A DNA stretch of 64,000 nucleotides from Acidobacteriaceae bacterium (lineage in GTDB: Bacteria > Acidobacteriota > Terriglobia > Terriglobales > Acidobacteriaceae): assembly GCA_003139095.1 (NCBI GenBank), contig PLHW01000010.1, forward strand, positions 1 to 64,000, in the 5' to 3' direction. Made by a program: the position numbers and the translations under genes. Below are positions 17,971-27,367 of the stretch, one piece after another; position 1 is the first letter of the stretch; every line of letters starts with the position of its first letter. Under the pieces are notes generated by a model, which saw only the letters and a list, made by a program, of their open reading frames with translations, was not told where the DNA came from and searched no databases.

Positions 17971-19716
17971 TCACCAGGGATACGGATAGCCCTTTGCGAG
18001 AACCTTGTCCAGGGCGGCATCGTGTCCATAAATGTCGTCGTAGAAGTGTACGGCGCCGTCTTCCAGGACGATGACGGTGCCATACAGGATCAAGACGGGA
18101 ATCGGGTGCGTGAGATTCACCTGCTGGGTCGTGGTACCGTTCATCGCCGCGCGAATGCGGTCGGGCGTCCATCCGGGATTGTCGCGCAGAACCCACGCCG
18201 CGAGCTCGGCGGGTTTTTCCAGCCGGACGCAACCGTGGCTAAAATCCCTTCTGGACTTCGCGAAAAATTCGGTCGACGGCGTATCGTGCATATATACGTT
18301 GTAGCTGTTAGGAAAAACGAACTTCACTAGTCCCAGCGCGTCCTTTGGGCCCGGCTTTTGACGGATGAAGAGCTTGCCCGCTCGAAGTTGGGCGAGCACC
18401 TCGGGCGTGACCTCTCCCGCCGCAACCACGTTCTGCCTGCTGTCGACCACTTCGAATCCCTTGCTCGCCAAATACCCGGGATCGCGCACAATGTGCGGAA
18501 TCATCTCCCCGTGGATAATGGACGGCGGAACCTCCCAATGGGGCCGGAAGACAACGTACTGCATCGTGTCGGTAAACACCGGGGTGTTGTGGCCGCCATA
18601 GGCTTTGCCCACGACGACGTTCATCGTGACGCCGATTTTGAAATCTTTGTCATAGGCGCGGAGACGGAACTCGGGGATATTCACCACGATGGGCTCCTTT
18701 TGATACGAGTCCGGCATCCACCGCCATCGCTCCAGAGTCAATTGCATTTGCCGAACCCGGCGGCTCAAAGGAACGTTTAAGTCGGCGAGGGTTAGAGCGT
18801 CGATTCTCCCATTCGGATCGCGGCCATGCCTGCGCTGAAAATTCTTCACCGCTTCCACGAGCGCACCGGCATAGACAGGAGGATCAACCGGAACATTCGC
18901 GTCTCCCGGGAGGTCGCCAACCAACCGAAGCAAGCGCGTGAGCCGCGGAACGCCGGGGTATGTGTCACCCGGCACAACTGCTTTCTTGCCCGCCGGGAGT
19001 TGCTCCCCGTCATCTCTCTTCGCCAGCTCGACATAGGTTTGTAGCGCCTGCAGGGTGCGTCGGTAACCGGGATAGGACGGCTCCACTTGCGCCAAAACGC
19101 CAGCAACGTTTCCCGCGCCGACAACGTGATCCTTCAGAAACTCCGCTAAGTCGTATTTCTTGGACTCATCATCCAAAGCAAAGGCCAGGCGCTTGGGATT
19201 TACCTTGCCGATATGGAGGTCAGAGATATACCGCATCGCGCAAACTGTGAGCGCGAGATCGAATTTCACGGCATCGGCGTCGCTCGGCTGACGGGTCGCG
19301 GGTTTGAGAGGGGTCAATCGGCCGCTCCACTTGGGTCCATCGTAATCGTCGGCGGAAAGTCCCTTCTGGTCGGCCTGGAGCAGCAACGCGATCACTTCTC
19401 GCGCCTGACGGGTTGGCTCCATTCCTTTGACCCATGACAATGAATTCCCGTTGAGTTCGTAGAATTTCTGAACCTGCCCTCTGTAGTCACTGAAATCGGG
19501 CCAGCGCAAATCGGGAAATGTGCCGCCCGTAATGGCTGCACGCAACCACACGTGATCTTCGGAGCTGAGGTCCTGCGCTCTTTCATTGCCATTGCTAGAA
19601 GTTACCGGCTGAGTCTGAGCAAAGCGCGCTAAGCCGAGCAATCCGCAAGACAGAGCGATCAGCAACATGGCCATCAACAAGCGGGGTCCCCGCCACAAAA
19701 TCTGCAATTGCTTCAC
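17971..19716 (-). CDS. YcbB-type L,D-transpeptidase
   Basis: A 581-residue protein with an N-terminal membrane anchor (LLMAMLLIALSCGLLGLA), an N-terminal scaffold domain, a peptidoglycan-binding helix bundle (AVKNFQRRHGRDPNGRID) and a C-terminal YkuD catalytic domain. The active site is SHGCVRL, with the nucleophile Cys496. It forms 3-3 cross-links in peptidoglycan in the periplasm. The start is GTG at 19716, fixed by a perfect AGGAGG five bases upstream. It converges with the DUF882 endopeptidase gene, whose family removes such cross-links. Confidence 0.92.
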   Translation of the reverse strand: MKQLQILWRGPRLLMAMLLIALSCGLLGLARFAQTQPVTSSNGNERAQDLSSEDHVWLRAAITGGTFPDLRWPDFSDYRGQVQKFYELNGNSLSWVKGMEPTRQAREVIALLLQADQKGLSADDYDGPKWSGRLTPLKPATRQPSDADAVKFDLALTVCAMRYISDLHIGKVNPKRLAFALDDESKKYDLAEFLKDHVVGAGNVAGVLAQVEPSYPGYRRTLQALQTYVELAKRDDGEQLPAGKKAVVPGDTYPGVPRLTRLLRLVGDLPGDANVPVDPPVYAGALVEAVKNFQRRHGRDPNGRIDALTLADLNVPLSRRVRQMQLTLERWRWMPDSYQKEPIVVNIPEFRLRAYDKDFKIGVTMNVVVGKAYGGHNTPVFTDTMQYVVFRPHWEVPPSIIHGEMIPHIVRDPGYLASKGFEVVDSRQNVVAAGEVTPEVLAQLRAGKLFIRQKPGPKDALGLVKFVFPNSYNVYMHDTPSTEFFAKSRRDFSHGCVRLEKPAELAAWVLRDNPGWTPDRIRAAMNGTTTQQVNLTHPIPVLILYGTVIVLEDGAVHFYDDIYGHDAALDKVLAKGYPYPW

Positions 19717-20133
19717 TGAATCCTCCTGCCCCGCCGGACCTCTCGTCGCGGGCGTTCTGCGCGAAAGTCGCCTTCGCAGTGGAACGATCCGAACTTAGGG
19801 AAGATGGGAGCGCAATGGCTCCGAAATGTTGCTATGTTGCCTGTGATGTCGCTGCTCACAAACGGTGGCGTTCCCGATTCCAGTTTGAACGTCTCCATCA
19901 CCGCCATGCCGGATCCAAGACTTTGTTTCCAAGACATTCATATAGGCCATGACCAAGACGTCCTGGAGAGACATTGCCCTGTAACGAATGCGCCACATCT
20001 AGCCCCTCCAGTTCCTGTCAAGTGTTGACATGCCCAAAGCTGAAAATCGTTCGCGTTCCTCAGTGAGTACCGCAAACGCCAGGCTCATTCCAGTTCCAGA
20101 ATCCCCCAAGCTCGAAATAACGGACTGCTTGAG
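19717..20133. other. Intergenic stretch with a 15-bp dyad
   Basis: About 420 bases between the L,D-transpeptidase start and the 37-residue gene. Only short open frames are present (one on the minus strand runs into the transpeptidase ribosome site), with no recognisable protein and no good ribosome sites. It contains the dyad TGTCAAGTGTTGACA at 20016-20030. I see no RNA gene. Confidence 0.5.
20016..20030. promoter_or_regulatory. 15-bp dyad TGTCAAGTGTTGACA
   Basis: A perfect inverted repeat (TGTCAA-GTG-TTGACA) in the long non-coding stretch upstream of the L,D-transpeptidase. A related imperfect copy (TGTCAA-GAGT-TTGACG) occurs at 32316-32331. It could be a repressor site, or it could include a TTGACA -35 element. 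Function unknown. Confidence 0.3.
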
Positions 20134-20247
20134 CTAGGCTGATTTTTTGGTCCGCGAACAAAACTCGATAACCTTCCCGTGTTGCGACTGAGTAGCGCGC
20201 GCCATCCGGAAGGTCTTCGGTACGTAAAACTCAATTAGTTTTGCCAT
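20134..20247 (-). CDS. 37-residue small protein with repeated IEF motif
   Basis: A very short gene whose start is set by a strong AAGGAG ribosome site six bases before the ATG at 20247. The product begins MAKLIEFYVPKTFR and ends GKVIEFCSRTKKSA, so a short K-[LV]-IEF motif occurs twice, once at each end, joined by a basic linker. It is highly basic and has no signal peptide or membrane segment. I recall similar tiny proteins in Acidobacteriota, but no function is known. It stands alone between two dissimilar genes. Confidence 0.65.
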   Translation of the reverse strand: MAKLIEFYVPKTFRMARATQSQHGKVIEFCSRTKKSA

Positions 20248-20444
20248 GAGAAACTCCTTCATCGTCTGGGTCCACGCGTGCGGGGAAGCGATCCCGAGTT
20301 CCAATAGCCCTACCATATCCATCCGCAACCACAACGAACGGAGTCGCACCACCGGCGCTTACGCAAGAGGGCTTTACAAACAGCGCATGATCTCATCCAC
20401 ATGTCTTTTCTCCCGCGACTTTCCACATCCTCGTACCTCTTACA

Positions 20445-22574
20445 TCATTGCGGACGAACCGGAATATTGAGCTTGCGAATCCGATATGCCAGGGTCGTCC
20501 GTTTCATGCCAAGCCGTGCCGCGGCACCGTTTGGCCCGCCGATGACCCAGTTGGAGGCCCGAATCGCCTGGAGCACCCGATCGCGTTCCGCCTCTTCTGC
20601 TGTGCTCAGCTTCGGATTCGGGCTCGGGAAGGATGCCTGTTTCAGTTCCGCCAGGGGCGGCCTGAGAACGCTCCCCGGCGATAGGATCACGGCCCGCTCG
20701 ATGAAGTTCTGCAGTTCACGAACATTTCCCGGCCACGAATAGTTTGCAAAGATCTCCATGGCATAGGAAGGAATGGTTTCGATGTGCCGGTTCATTCGCC
20801 GGGCGTACTTGTCAACGTAGTGGCGCACCAGGATCGGTATATCCTCGCTACGATCGCGCAACGGCGGCACTTGCAGAGGAAACACATGCAATCGGTAATA
20901 CAGATCGTGTCTGAACTTCCCTTCCTCGCACATCTGCTTCAAGTCGCGGTGTGTGGCGGCGATCACGCGCACGTCCACCTGCTGTGTGCGCGTGCTGCCC
21001 AACCTCTCAAATTCACGCTCCTGCAAAACCCGCAACAATTTCGGCTGCAACTCCAGTGGGATGTCGCCCACTTCATCCAGAAACAGCGTGCCCTGATCCG
21101 CAACCTCGAACCGGCCGGCCTTCCGCATGATGGCGCCGGTGAATGCTCCCTTTTCGTGTCCAAAAAGCTCGCTTTCCAATAGCCCGGAGGGGATGGCGGC
21201 ACAGTTCAGCTTGATAAAGGGCCGATCACGGCGAGAGCTCAGATTATGAATCGCTCGCGCAATCAACTCTTTGCCTGTGCCTGTTTCTCCCTGGATCATC
21301 ACGCCGGAGTCAGTCGGGGCGACGACCTCAACCTGCCGCAGCACGCGCTGCAGAGCCGAGCTCCTGCCGACGATTTCTTCGAAGTTCAGCTCGCTGCGGA
21401 TTTCATCCTCGAGGCACACCCGCTCCTCGGTAAAGTTGTCCTTCAGCTTTCGCAGTTCGCCGTAAACCAGCGCGTTCTCAACCGCTACGGCTACCTGGCT
21501 AGAGACCTGCAACAAAAAATCAAGTTCATCGTGGGTATAGGCGGTATCCTCGTGTTTGCCGAGGGCGAGAATCCCCAGCATCCGGTCCCGGCCGGCAAGC
21601 GGGACGACACAACTGTTCCTGAAGCCTGCTACCACCCACTTCGAATCGCCCTCCGCATCCACTTGGTCTGACTCTTCGGAATTTCCCACCCAGGGTTTGC
21701 CCGAGCAGAAAACGCGAGCGCCAAACATCTCGCCCAAAACGTCGACTGCCTCTTTGGCGAGCATGTTGTCCTCAGCCATATCGCAAGCGCTTACCACAAC
21801 CCGGTCCCCCTCGGAATCCAAGAGTCCAACCATCGCCAGATCGGACGGGATGACTCGCCGGATGCCCGCCGTCACTTCACTTAGAAGCTCATTCACCGGC
21901 AGATTGGCCATCACACCGTTGGTCAGGGCGCCGATCAGCTTGAGTCGCGCACTCTGCACGTCCAACTCGGACTGCGCGCGTTGCGACCTCTCACGGCTCA
22001 GCGCGTGAGATATGGCAAGTGCCACCTGGTCGGCCGCCAGCGACAGGAACCGTACTTCCTCATCTGAATAGTCGTGCGGTCGAGAACTGGCAATACTGAA
22101 TACTCCGAGCGGCCCCTGTGGAGTGCGCAATGGCAGTCGGCAGAGAGAGCGGTACTCGACTCCCATTTTGTTCAGCGCCTCTCTTCGGACCGCAAACCGT
22201 TTGTCCAGCTTCCAGTCTGCAATGCACAGCGGTTGCTGTTGTTGGTGAACCCACCAGAAAGTCGTCTCCTCGACCGGAACATCGGGTGGGGCGAACTGCC
22301 CGGCTCCAACGGAGTGCCAGAGCACTTCGCTGGTCCCTTGTTTGAAAACGACGACATCGAGGAAGTCGAAATCGAGCAATGGACGCAGCAAATTGGCGAG
22401 ATTGTGCGACAAATCCTCCAGGGTCATGGATGCAAGAGATATGGAGAGCCGCGACAACGCTTCGTATTGCTTCGCCAGCGTCTCCGATTCGGTCGGCGGC
22501 TGCGTCACTCGCATGTTGGGTAGGAAACTCATCAAAGACTCCTGCGGTCTCAGTCCAAACTCAGCGATACTCAT
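20445..22574 (-). CDS. Sigma-54-dependent activator with two GAF domains
   Basis: A 709-residue activator of the FhlA/NorR type. Two GAF-like sensor domains lie at about residues 40-190 and 215-370. They are followed by the AAA+ domain with Walker A GETGTGKE (429-436), the sigma-54 contact loop GAFTGA (476-481), Walker B TLFLDEVGD (about 496-504), and a C-terminal Fis-type helix-turn-helix (AARLGMKRTTLAYRIRKLNI). No receiver domain, so it is probably switched by small-molecule binding or by partner proteins. The ATG at 22574 with a GAGG site 5 bases upstream is preferred; an ATG at 22634 is also possible. The target promoters are not visible in its immediate surroundings. Confidence 0.93.
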   Translation of the reverse strand: MSIAEFGLRPQESLMSFLPNMRVTQPPTESETLAKQYEALSRLSISLASMTLEDLSHNLANLLRPLLDFDFLDVVVFKQGTSEVLWHSVGAGQFAPPDVPVEETTFWWVHQQQQPLCIADWKLDKRFAVRREALNKMGVEYRSLCRLPLRTPQGPLGVFSIASSRPHDYSDEEVRFLSLAADQVALAISHALSRERSQRAQSELDVQSARLKLIGALTNGVMANLPVNELLSEVTAGIRRVIPSDLAMVGLLDSEGDRVVVSACDMAEDNMLAKEAVDVLGEMFGARVFCSGKPWVGNSEESDQVDAEGDSKWVVAGFRNSCVVPLAGRDRMLGILALGKHEDTAYTHDELDFLLQVSSQVAVAVENALVYGELRKLKDNFTEERVCLEDEIRSELNFEEIVGRSSALQRVLRQVEVVAPTDSGVMIQGETGTGKELIARAIHNLSSRRDRPFIKLNCAAIPSGLLESELFGHEKGAFTGAIMRKAGRFEVADQGTLFLDEVGDIPLELQPKLLRVLQEREFERLGSTRTQQVDVRVIAATHRDLKQMCEEGKFRHDLYYRLHVFPLQVPPLRDRSEDIPILVRHYVDKYARRMNRHIETIPSYAMEIFANYSWPGNVRELQNFIERAVILSPGSVLRPPLAELKQASFPSPNPKLSTAEEAERDRVLQAIRASNWVIGGPNGAAARLGMKRTTLAYRIRKLNIPVRPQ

Positions 22575-23118
22575 ATCGGCCTCGCTCTCTCGGGTGTAGT
22601 GCGCTCGGAATTGATTGTCGGACCCTATCCCCATTTCGTCCCCAGGTTCGTACTCCGCTGTATGCAGACTAGTGAATTCACAGTTGCCTGTCGTGATCCG
22701 GGAGTCATGTTTCGGTGGAAATTGTGTTCCCGGTCGGTATATTGTCTCGTGACAAAGAGCCGCAGAAAGGGACAAATGCCACCCCTTTTCGTTCATAATT
22801 TCCCCCACATAGCGCCCGGATCGACTGCAGCGCGACGCCAACATCCAGGCAGCCTCTCGTCGCAAATTGGGCCGGGGCGGATTCTACCTGGAGCCAGAGC
22901 CCAATCCGGAACCGCGTATTGGGCATGTGTATACTCGGCCCATCTGGCTGTAAATGCTCTGGCGGTGATTTTCCGGTGAAATGCGAGGGCTGTCATGCAA
23001 ACGATTTATTCTAAACGACTAAGCTTACGGCTTTGGGTTGTCAGAACTTCGTCTTTTTGATAATTTTTCTTGGGGTCCAGCACGAAGTTTTACACTCTTA
23101 GCCAATCTCACAGGTCTC
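22575..23118. other. Divergent intergenic region
   Basis: The space between the sigma-54 activator and the winged-helix kinase gene. It holds the dyad TTGTCTCGTGACAA at 22742-22755 (arms TTGTC and GACAA). The leading part remains open in the activator's frame but has no family similarity. The part before 23119 is open in the kinase frame from a TTG at 23038. No RNA gene is seen. Confidence 0.45.
22742..22755. promoter_or_regulatory. Dyad TTGTC-TCGT-GACAA upstream of the sigma-54 activator
   Basis: An inverted repeat with 5-base arms and a 4-base centre, about 170 bases before the chosen start of the activator gene. It might be an operator for autoregulation. Support is sequence symmetry only. 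Confidence 0.25.
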
Positions 23119-26100
23119 GTGGAAAAGCCTGTCCCAGGTCGCGTCCGGTTCGGGGGGTTTGAGCTTGACGTTAAGTCGGGGGAATTGTGTCCGACGGGCT
23201 CGGTCGACGGCGAAGGCAAAGTCCTCCTGCGGGAGCAAGCCTTCCAGGTCCTGCGAATGCTGGTTGAGCGCGGGGGCAAAATCGTGACCCGCGAGGAAAT
23301 CAAGAGCAAGCTTTGGCAAAACGATACGGTCGTGGATTTCGACCACAGCATCAACGCGACCATCAAGACTCTCCGGCGGGCTCTCGGCGATTCGGCTGAC
23401 AACCCTCAGTACATCGAGACGTTAGCGCGACGAGGGTATCGGTTGATGGTCGCGACCGAGTGGCTGGAATCGACGGCAGGAACTCCTCTTGCCGACGCTC
23501 GCAGTGTGCAGTCGTCCCCTGTACCCGGCGACCTCATCGGGAAGAAGGTCTCCCACTACCGCGTACTGGGTTTCATCGGTGGCGGCGGCATGGGGATGGT
23601 CTATAAAGCCGCGGACCTCAAGCTGGGCCGCCCGGTGGCTCTGAAATTTCTGCCCGAGGAACTGGCGAGTGATCCAGTTGCGCTTAAGCGTTTTGAGCGT
23701 GAAGCGCAGACTGCCTCGGCCCTGAACCATCCCAACATTTGCACGATTTACGAGATTGAAGAGCATGAAGGCGAGCCGTTCATTGTCATGGAGTTGCTGG
23801 AAGGGGAAACCCTGCGGAATCGGATGTCTACCCCAGAGTCCAAGGCAATCCCGGTGTCTGAGCTCTTAGACATCGCAACGCAAATCGCCAGCGGATTGAA
23901 AGCCGCCCACGACAAGGACATCATTCACCGCGACATCAAGCCGGCCAATATCTTTCTGACGAAGCAGGGCACGGTCAAAATTCTCGATTTCGGTTTGGCC
24001 AAGCTGGCCGACGGAGAAGAAACGCCGGAACACGCCCATGCAGAGGCTTCCGGGGTCAGGCGACCTCCGTCGAGGGTTGGGCAACCGCCAAAGGAGCAAA
24101 CGCCCACGTCTCGGATCTACGCGAGCCTGACTCGGTCTGGAACCTCCGGTACAGCCGGTTACATGTCGCCTGAGCAAGTGCGCAAGGAAAAGCTGGATGC
24201 TCGCACAGACCTGTTTTCCTTTGGCATGGTTCTCTACGAGATGGCTACTGGTCGCCGCGCTTTTGAGGGAGACACCGTCGCCGTCATTCACGAGGCAATT
24301 CTCCACCAGAGAGCTGTCCCGGCGCACGAACTGAACCCGGCTGTGCCGCGCAAGCTCGACAACATCATCATCAAAGCCTTGGAGAAAGATCGTTCGCAGC
24401 GTTACCAATCCGCTGCCGAGATGAGGAGTGACCTGGCGGAAGTCCATCGTCAGCAGCAGCCACAGCGTCTCCGCCTGCGCAAATGGTTGGCGGCGGTTGC
24501 GTTGTCGGCTGTTGTCGCCGGAGCGTACTGGTCCTACTGGAGCTACAGCCATCGCATCACCCTCGCTCCGACCGACACAATCGTGCTGGCCGACGTCGAC
24601 AACCGAACGAACGACCCTGTTTTCGACGACGCCTTGAACACCGCATTGCGCTATGAAATGGGGCAGACGCCATATCTAAATCTGCTGGGATTGGATAAAG
24701 CGTACGCCACCCTGGGGCAACTGAAACTTCCGCCGACCACCAAGATCACTCCGGAGATCGCACGCCAGATTTGTAGTAAGACCAACAGCAAGATGGTGAT
24801 CTCTGATTCAATCGCCGACAGCGGTAACCGATATCAGCTGGAGATGAGTGCACTCGACTGCGGATCAGGAGCGACCTTGGCTGAGGAAAGTGCCGACATT
24901 AGCGCTCGTAATCAGGTAGTCCATGAGTTGGGAGCGGCGGCCGTACGCCTTCGGAGCAAGCTCGGGGAGCCGGCCGAATCGCTGGCCCGGTACAATCAGC
25001 CTCTGGAAAAAGCGACCAGCGCCTCCTTGGAAGCACTCCAGATCGGCACCGAGGGAACGAAGCTCTTCCTCGCTGGCAACCCGCAGGCAGCGCTCCCCCT
25101 GTATCAGAGGGAAATCGAACTGGACCCAGACCTTGCGCTCGGGTACGAGGGAATTGGCATGGCCAACGGAGATCTCGGCCATTCCGACCTCATGGCAGCT
25201 TCAGTTACGCGCGCCTTCCAATTGCGCGACCGAATGACGGAGAAGGATAGGCTGAATACCGATTATCTCTATTACAGCGACGTGACGGGCGAGCTCGACA
25301 AGGCCTACTCCGTCCTACTTCGGTTGCTGGAACTCTTTCCTCGCGATGTATTCTTTCATACTAACCTGGCGTACACGCTGGGTGAACTCGGCCAGCCCAA
25401 GCGTGCGGCCGACCTACGGAATGAGACGGCGCGGCTGGAGCCAAGTCCACTCTATTTTTCGTGGGCGGCCGAGGCCAACATAAGCGCAAGCAGGTTCAAG
25501 GAGGCGAGGTCGTGGCTGGCTCAGGCGGAGGCCCTTAAATTTGACAGCCTCGAACTGAGGATCCAAAGACTGCGACTGGCATTCATCGAAGGTGATCGGG
25601 CAGCTCTCGACCGGATCTTCGACGGCGAAGCGCATGGCCCTAATCGAGTCGTGTTTTTGCGCCTTAGATCGCGATATGAAGCTCAGCAGGGTCACTTTGA
25701 CTCCGCAGATCGCCTACAACTGCAGGTATCGAAGATGCCTTCGGATCCGGAGGATATTGCCAGGGACCTTGTCTTTTCAGCCCTGCAAGACGCAGAGGCG
25801 GGCAGGGCAATCAAAGCGCGCAAAACCGAAGATCAGGCACTTCAGAACAAATTGGAGCGAAACAAACGAATGGTTTTGGCTCTCTCGCTTGCCCGGTCGG
25901 GGAGAACCGACGAAGCCGAACAGATCGCAGACGAAGTTAGCCAGGAAGCACCCTTGGACACCATTGTGCAGCGGTATCTTGTTCCCACAGTTCGCGCTGC
26001 GGTCAAATTACAGCAGCATGATCCCGGCGCCGCCATCGATCTGCTCCGCGGGACTGTCCAGTACGACCTTGCAGACACTCTGTCGTTTGGTTATCTCTAC

Positions 26101-26385
26101 CCGGCCTACATCCGTGGCCTGGCCTACCTGGAGTCGGGCGATGGCCGATCTGCAGCGGGAGAGTTCCAAAAGCTGATCGACAATCCCGGTTTTAGCGTGA
26201 GACACGTCATCGGACCCCTGGCTTGGCTCCAACTCGGCCGCGCGCAGCAGATGATGGGCGACAACGCAGCCGCCCGCAAATCTTACGAAAAATTCCTTAG
26301 CATTTGGAAAGACGCCGACCCCGATCTTCCCATCTATCGACAAGCCAAAGCCGAGTATGGCCGGCTCAAAAATCTAGGCAAATAA
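23119..26385 (+). CDS. Winged helix-Ser/Thr kinase-TPR membrane protein
   Basis: With the GTG start at 23119 the protein has 1088 residues; a TTG at 23038 would add 27. It begins with a CadC/OmpR-type winged helix (about 5-112: RFGGFELD, then RRGYRLMV). A eukaryotic-like protein kinase follows (about 145-440) with glycine loop [10 protein letters not shown], Lys176, HRDIKPAN (270-277) and DFG (290-292). One membrane helix lies at about 456-476. The outer part contains [20 protein letters not shown] and several TPR-like helical repeats up to the C-terminus. All key kinase residues are present. Such fusions are typical of Acidobacteriota. A DNA-binding domain joined to a membrane kinase suggests a one-protein sensor regulator that may act on DNA from the membrane. 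Targets are unknown. Confidence 0.9.
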   Translation: MEKPVPGRVRFGGFELDVKSGELCPTGSVDGEGKVLLREQAFQVLRMLVERGGKIVTREEIKSKLWQNDTVVDFDHSINATIKTLRRALGDSADNPQYIETLARRGYRLMVATEWLESTAGTPLADARSVQSSPVPGDLIGKKVSHYRVLGFIGGGGMGMVYKAADLKLGRPVALKFLPEELASDPVALKRFEREAQTASALNHPNICTIYEIEEHEGEPFIVMELLEGETLRNRMSTPESKAIPVSELLDIATQIASGLKAAHDKDIIHRDIKPANIFLTKQGTVKILDFGLAKLADGEETPEHAHAEASGVRRPPSRVGQPPKEQTPTSRIYASLTRSGTSGTAGYMSPEQVRKEKLDARTDLFSFGMVLYEMATGRRAFEGDTVAVIHEAILHQRAVPAHELNPAVPRKLDNIIIKALEKDRSQRYQSAAEMRSDLAEVHRQQQPQRLRLRKWLAAVALSAVVAGAYWSYWSYSHRITLAPTDTIVLADVDNRTNDPVFDDALNTALRYEMGQTPYLNLLGLDKAYATLGQLKLPPTTKITPEIARQICSKTNSKMVISDSIADSGNRYQLEMSALDCGSGATLAEESADISARNQVVHELGAAAVRLRSKLGEPAESLARYNQPLEKATSASLEALQIGTEGTKLFLAGNPQAALPLYQREIELDPDLALGYEGIGMANGDLGHSDLMAASVTRAFQLRDRMTEKDRLNTDYLYYSDVTGELDKAYSVLLRLLELFPRDVFFHTNLAYTLGELGQPKRAADLRNETARLEPSPLYFSWAAEANISASRFKEARSWLAQAEALKFDSLELRIQRLRLAFIEGDRAALDRIFDGEAHGPNRVVFLRLRSRYEAQQGHFDSADRLQLQVSKMPSDPEDIARDLVFSALQDAEAGRAIKARKTEDQALQNKLERNKRMVLALSLARSGRTDEAEQIADEVSQEAPLDTIVQRYLVPTVRAAVKLQQHDPGAAIDLLRGTVQYDLADTLSFGYLYPAYIRGLAYLESGDGRSAAGEFQKLIDNPGFSVRHVIGPLAWLQLGRAQQMMGDNAAARKSYEKFLSIWKDADPDLPIYRQAKAEYGRLKNLGK

Positions 26386-26606
26386 GGGCGATGACTCCGT
26401 GACCTTGATCAGTAGCGGGAAGTGAAGAGTTGCGGCCTCCAACACTGTCGGGTTTTGGCCACAACTGCCCGCCATGCGATTCCACAATGGAACGGCTGAT
26501 AGCCAATCCCATGCCGCTGCCCTGTGGCTTGGTGGTAAAGACTCTCTTTGTGTCGTTGTCCAACGCCTTAGTTGCGTCGCGGAATGGCTCTGTAACCTCG
26601 CGTGCG
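26366..26606 (-). pseudogene. Decayed histidine kinase ATPase-domain fragment
   Basis: The minus strand encodes [20 protein letters not shown] followed by ESHGGQLW, the G1/G2 boxes of a HisKA/HATPase kinase. Upstream residues ([17 protein letters not shown]) are a blurred version of the preceding helix. After VGGRN the family sequence continues in another frame ([11 protein letters not shown]), which points to a frameshift. There is no start and no kinase core. The fragment overlaps the 3' end of the winged-helix kinase gene and lies directly after the LEA-like gene. It is a remnant of a lost sensor kinase. Confidence 0.65.
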
Positions 26607-26960
26607 TTACTTTATTGCGTCCTCCGTTTTCTTTGCTCCTTTTGCCACGCCCTTGCCGACGTCTTTTGTGCCCTTTCCAATCTCTTCCGCAGATTTTTTG
26701 CCAGCACGCTCGCTGACTCGCTCCGTCTTCCTGGCTGCCTTCTTCGTGCCCCGAGCCGTTTCTGTGGCTGCTTTGTCCGTGGCATCAGCGGCGCTTTTCA
26801 CAGCCGCTTCGCTACCGCGACCGGTATCTTTAGTAGTTGTCTCTACAGCTTTGCCTGTGTCCTTCGCTCCCTTGCCAACATCCGTGGCGACGTCTTGTGC
26901 AAGCCCGATTGAGCCTATCGTCAGGACCAGAGCGAAAACGATTGATTGCGTCAGCTTCAT
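26607..26960 (-). CDS. LEA-like secreted Lys/Ala/Thr-rich protein
   Basis: A 117-residue protein with a clear signal peptide ([17 protein letters not shown]), then about 95 residues of low complexity built from loose repeats such as [14 protein letters not shown] and [10 protein letters not shown]. The composition (Lys, Ala, Thr, Gly, Asp, Glu) and heptad-like spacing resemble late-embryogenesis-abundant and other desiccation-related helical proteins. The start is supported by an AAAGGAG site eight bases upstream. Function is inferred only from composition: an unordered or helical periplasmic protein, perhaps protective. Confidence 0.75.
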   Translation of the reverse strand: MKLTQSIVFALVLTIGSIGLAQDVATDVGKGAKDTGKAVETTTKDTGRGSEAAVKSAADATDKAATETARGTKKAARKTERVSERAGKKSAEEIGKGTKDVGKGVAKGAKKTEDAIK

Positions 26961-27367
26961 GCGGTCATTCTCCTTTTAGAAATTGCTGATCAAGTACATG
27001 CGGGATCTTGGTTTCTCGGCTGCAATCGACTTGCCAGTTTTACCCTTGCCATTCGCCGTCGCCTTGCAGAGTCACTTCATCGAGATCTAGTCGCGCGCCT
27101 CTCTGCGCCTTAGAAGAATCGGATCTCGACACCTCTCGGCCTCCGCCGGGAACAATTCGCTAACACCTTTTCCGGCTAGCGAATCGAGTGCTGCCAAGGA
27201 ACTTCGACCGGTGGCAAGCGTGTCCGATTGTCAGGTGACGAATCGAAGTCCGAAGGCTCGGCGAGGCATCCCGCAATATCCGGTCTCTCAATAGCTTGTC
27301 GTGGTATCCGCCCCGCTATTCCATTTCCGTCACAATTGCGATCTCTTAGCAGGCCGATCAAACCGCG
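26961..27367. other. Intergenic stretch, no gene recognised
   Basis: About 400 bases between the LEA-like gene and the MscS gene stop. A 61-codon minus-strand frame is present but lacks a ribosome site and family features. It must contain the LEA-like gene promoter. I see no RNA gene or repeat. Confidence 0.5.

Noticed and set aside
19713-19937. 74-codon minus-strand frame overlapping the start of the L,D-transpeptidase
   Set aside because: It reads through the transpeptidase ribosome site, has no ribosome site of its own and shows no family features.
22926-22990. Sigma-54 -24/-12 promoter in the divergent region
   Set aside because: GG and GC pairs occur but the spacing is 8 instead of 10 bases.
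23038-23118. TTG start for the winged-helix kinase protein
   Set aside because: The extra 27 residues lack similarity to the winged-helix family start; GTG at 23119 with a nearby AGG fits better, though the longer form cannot be excluded.
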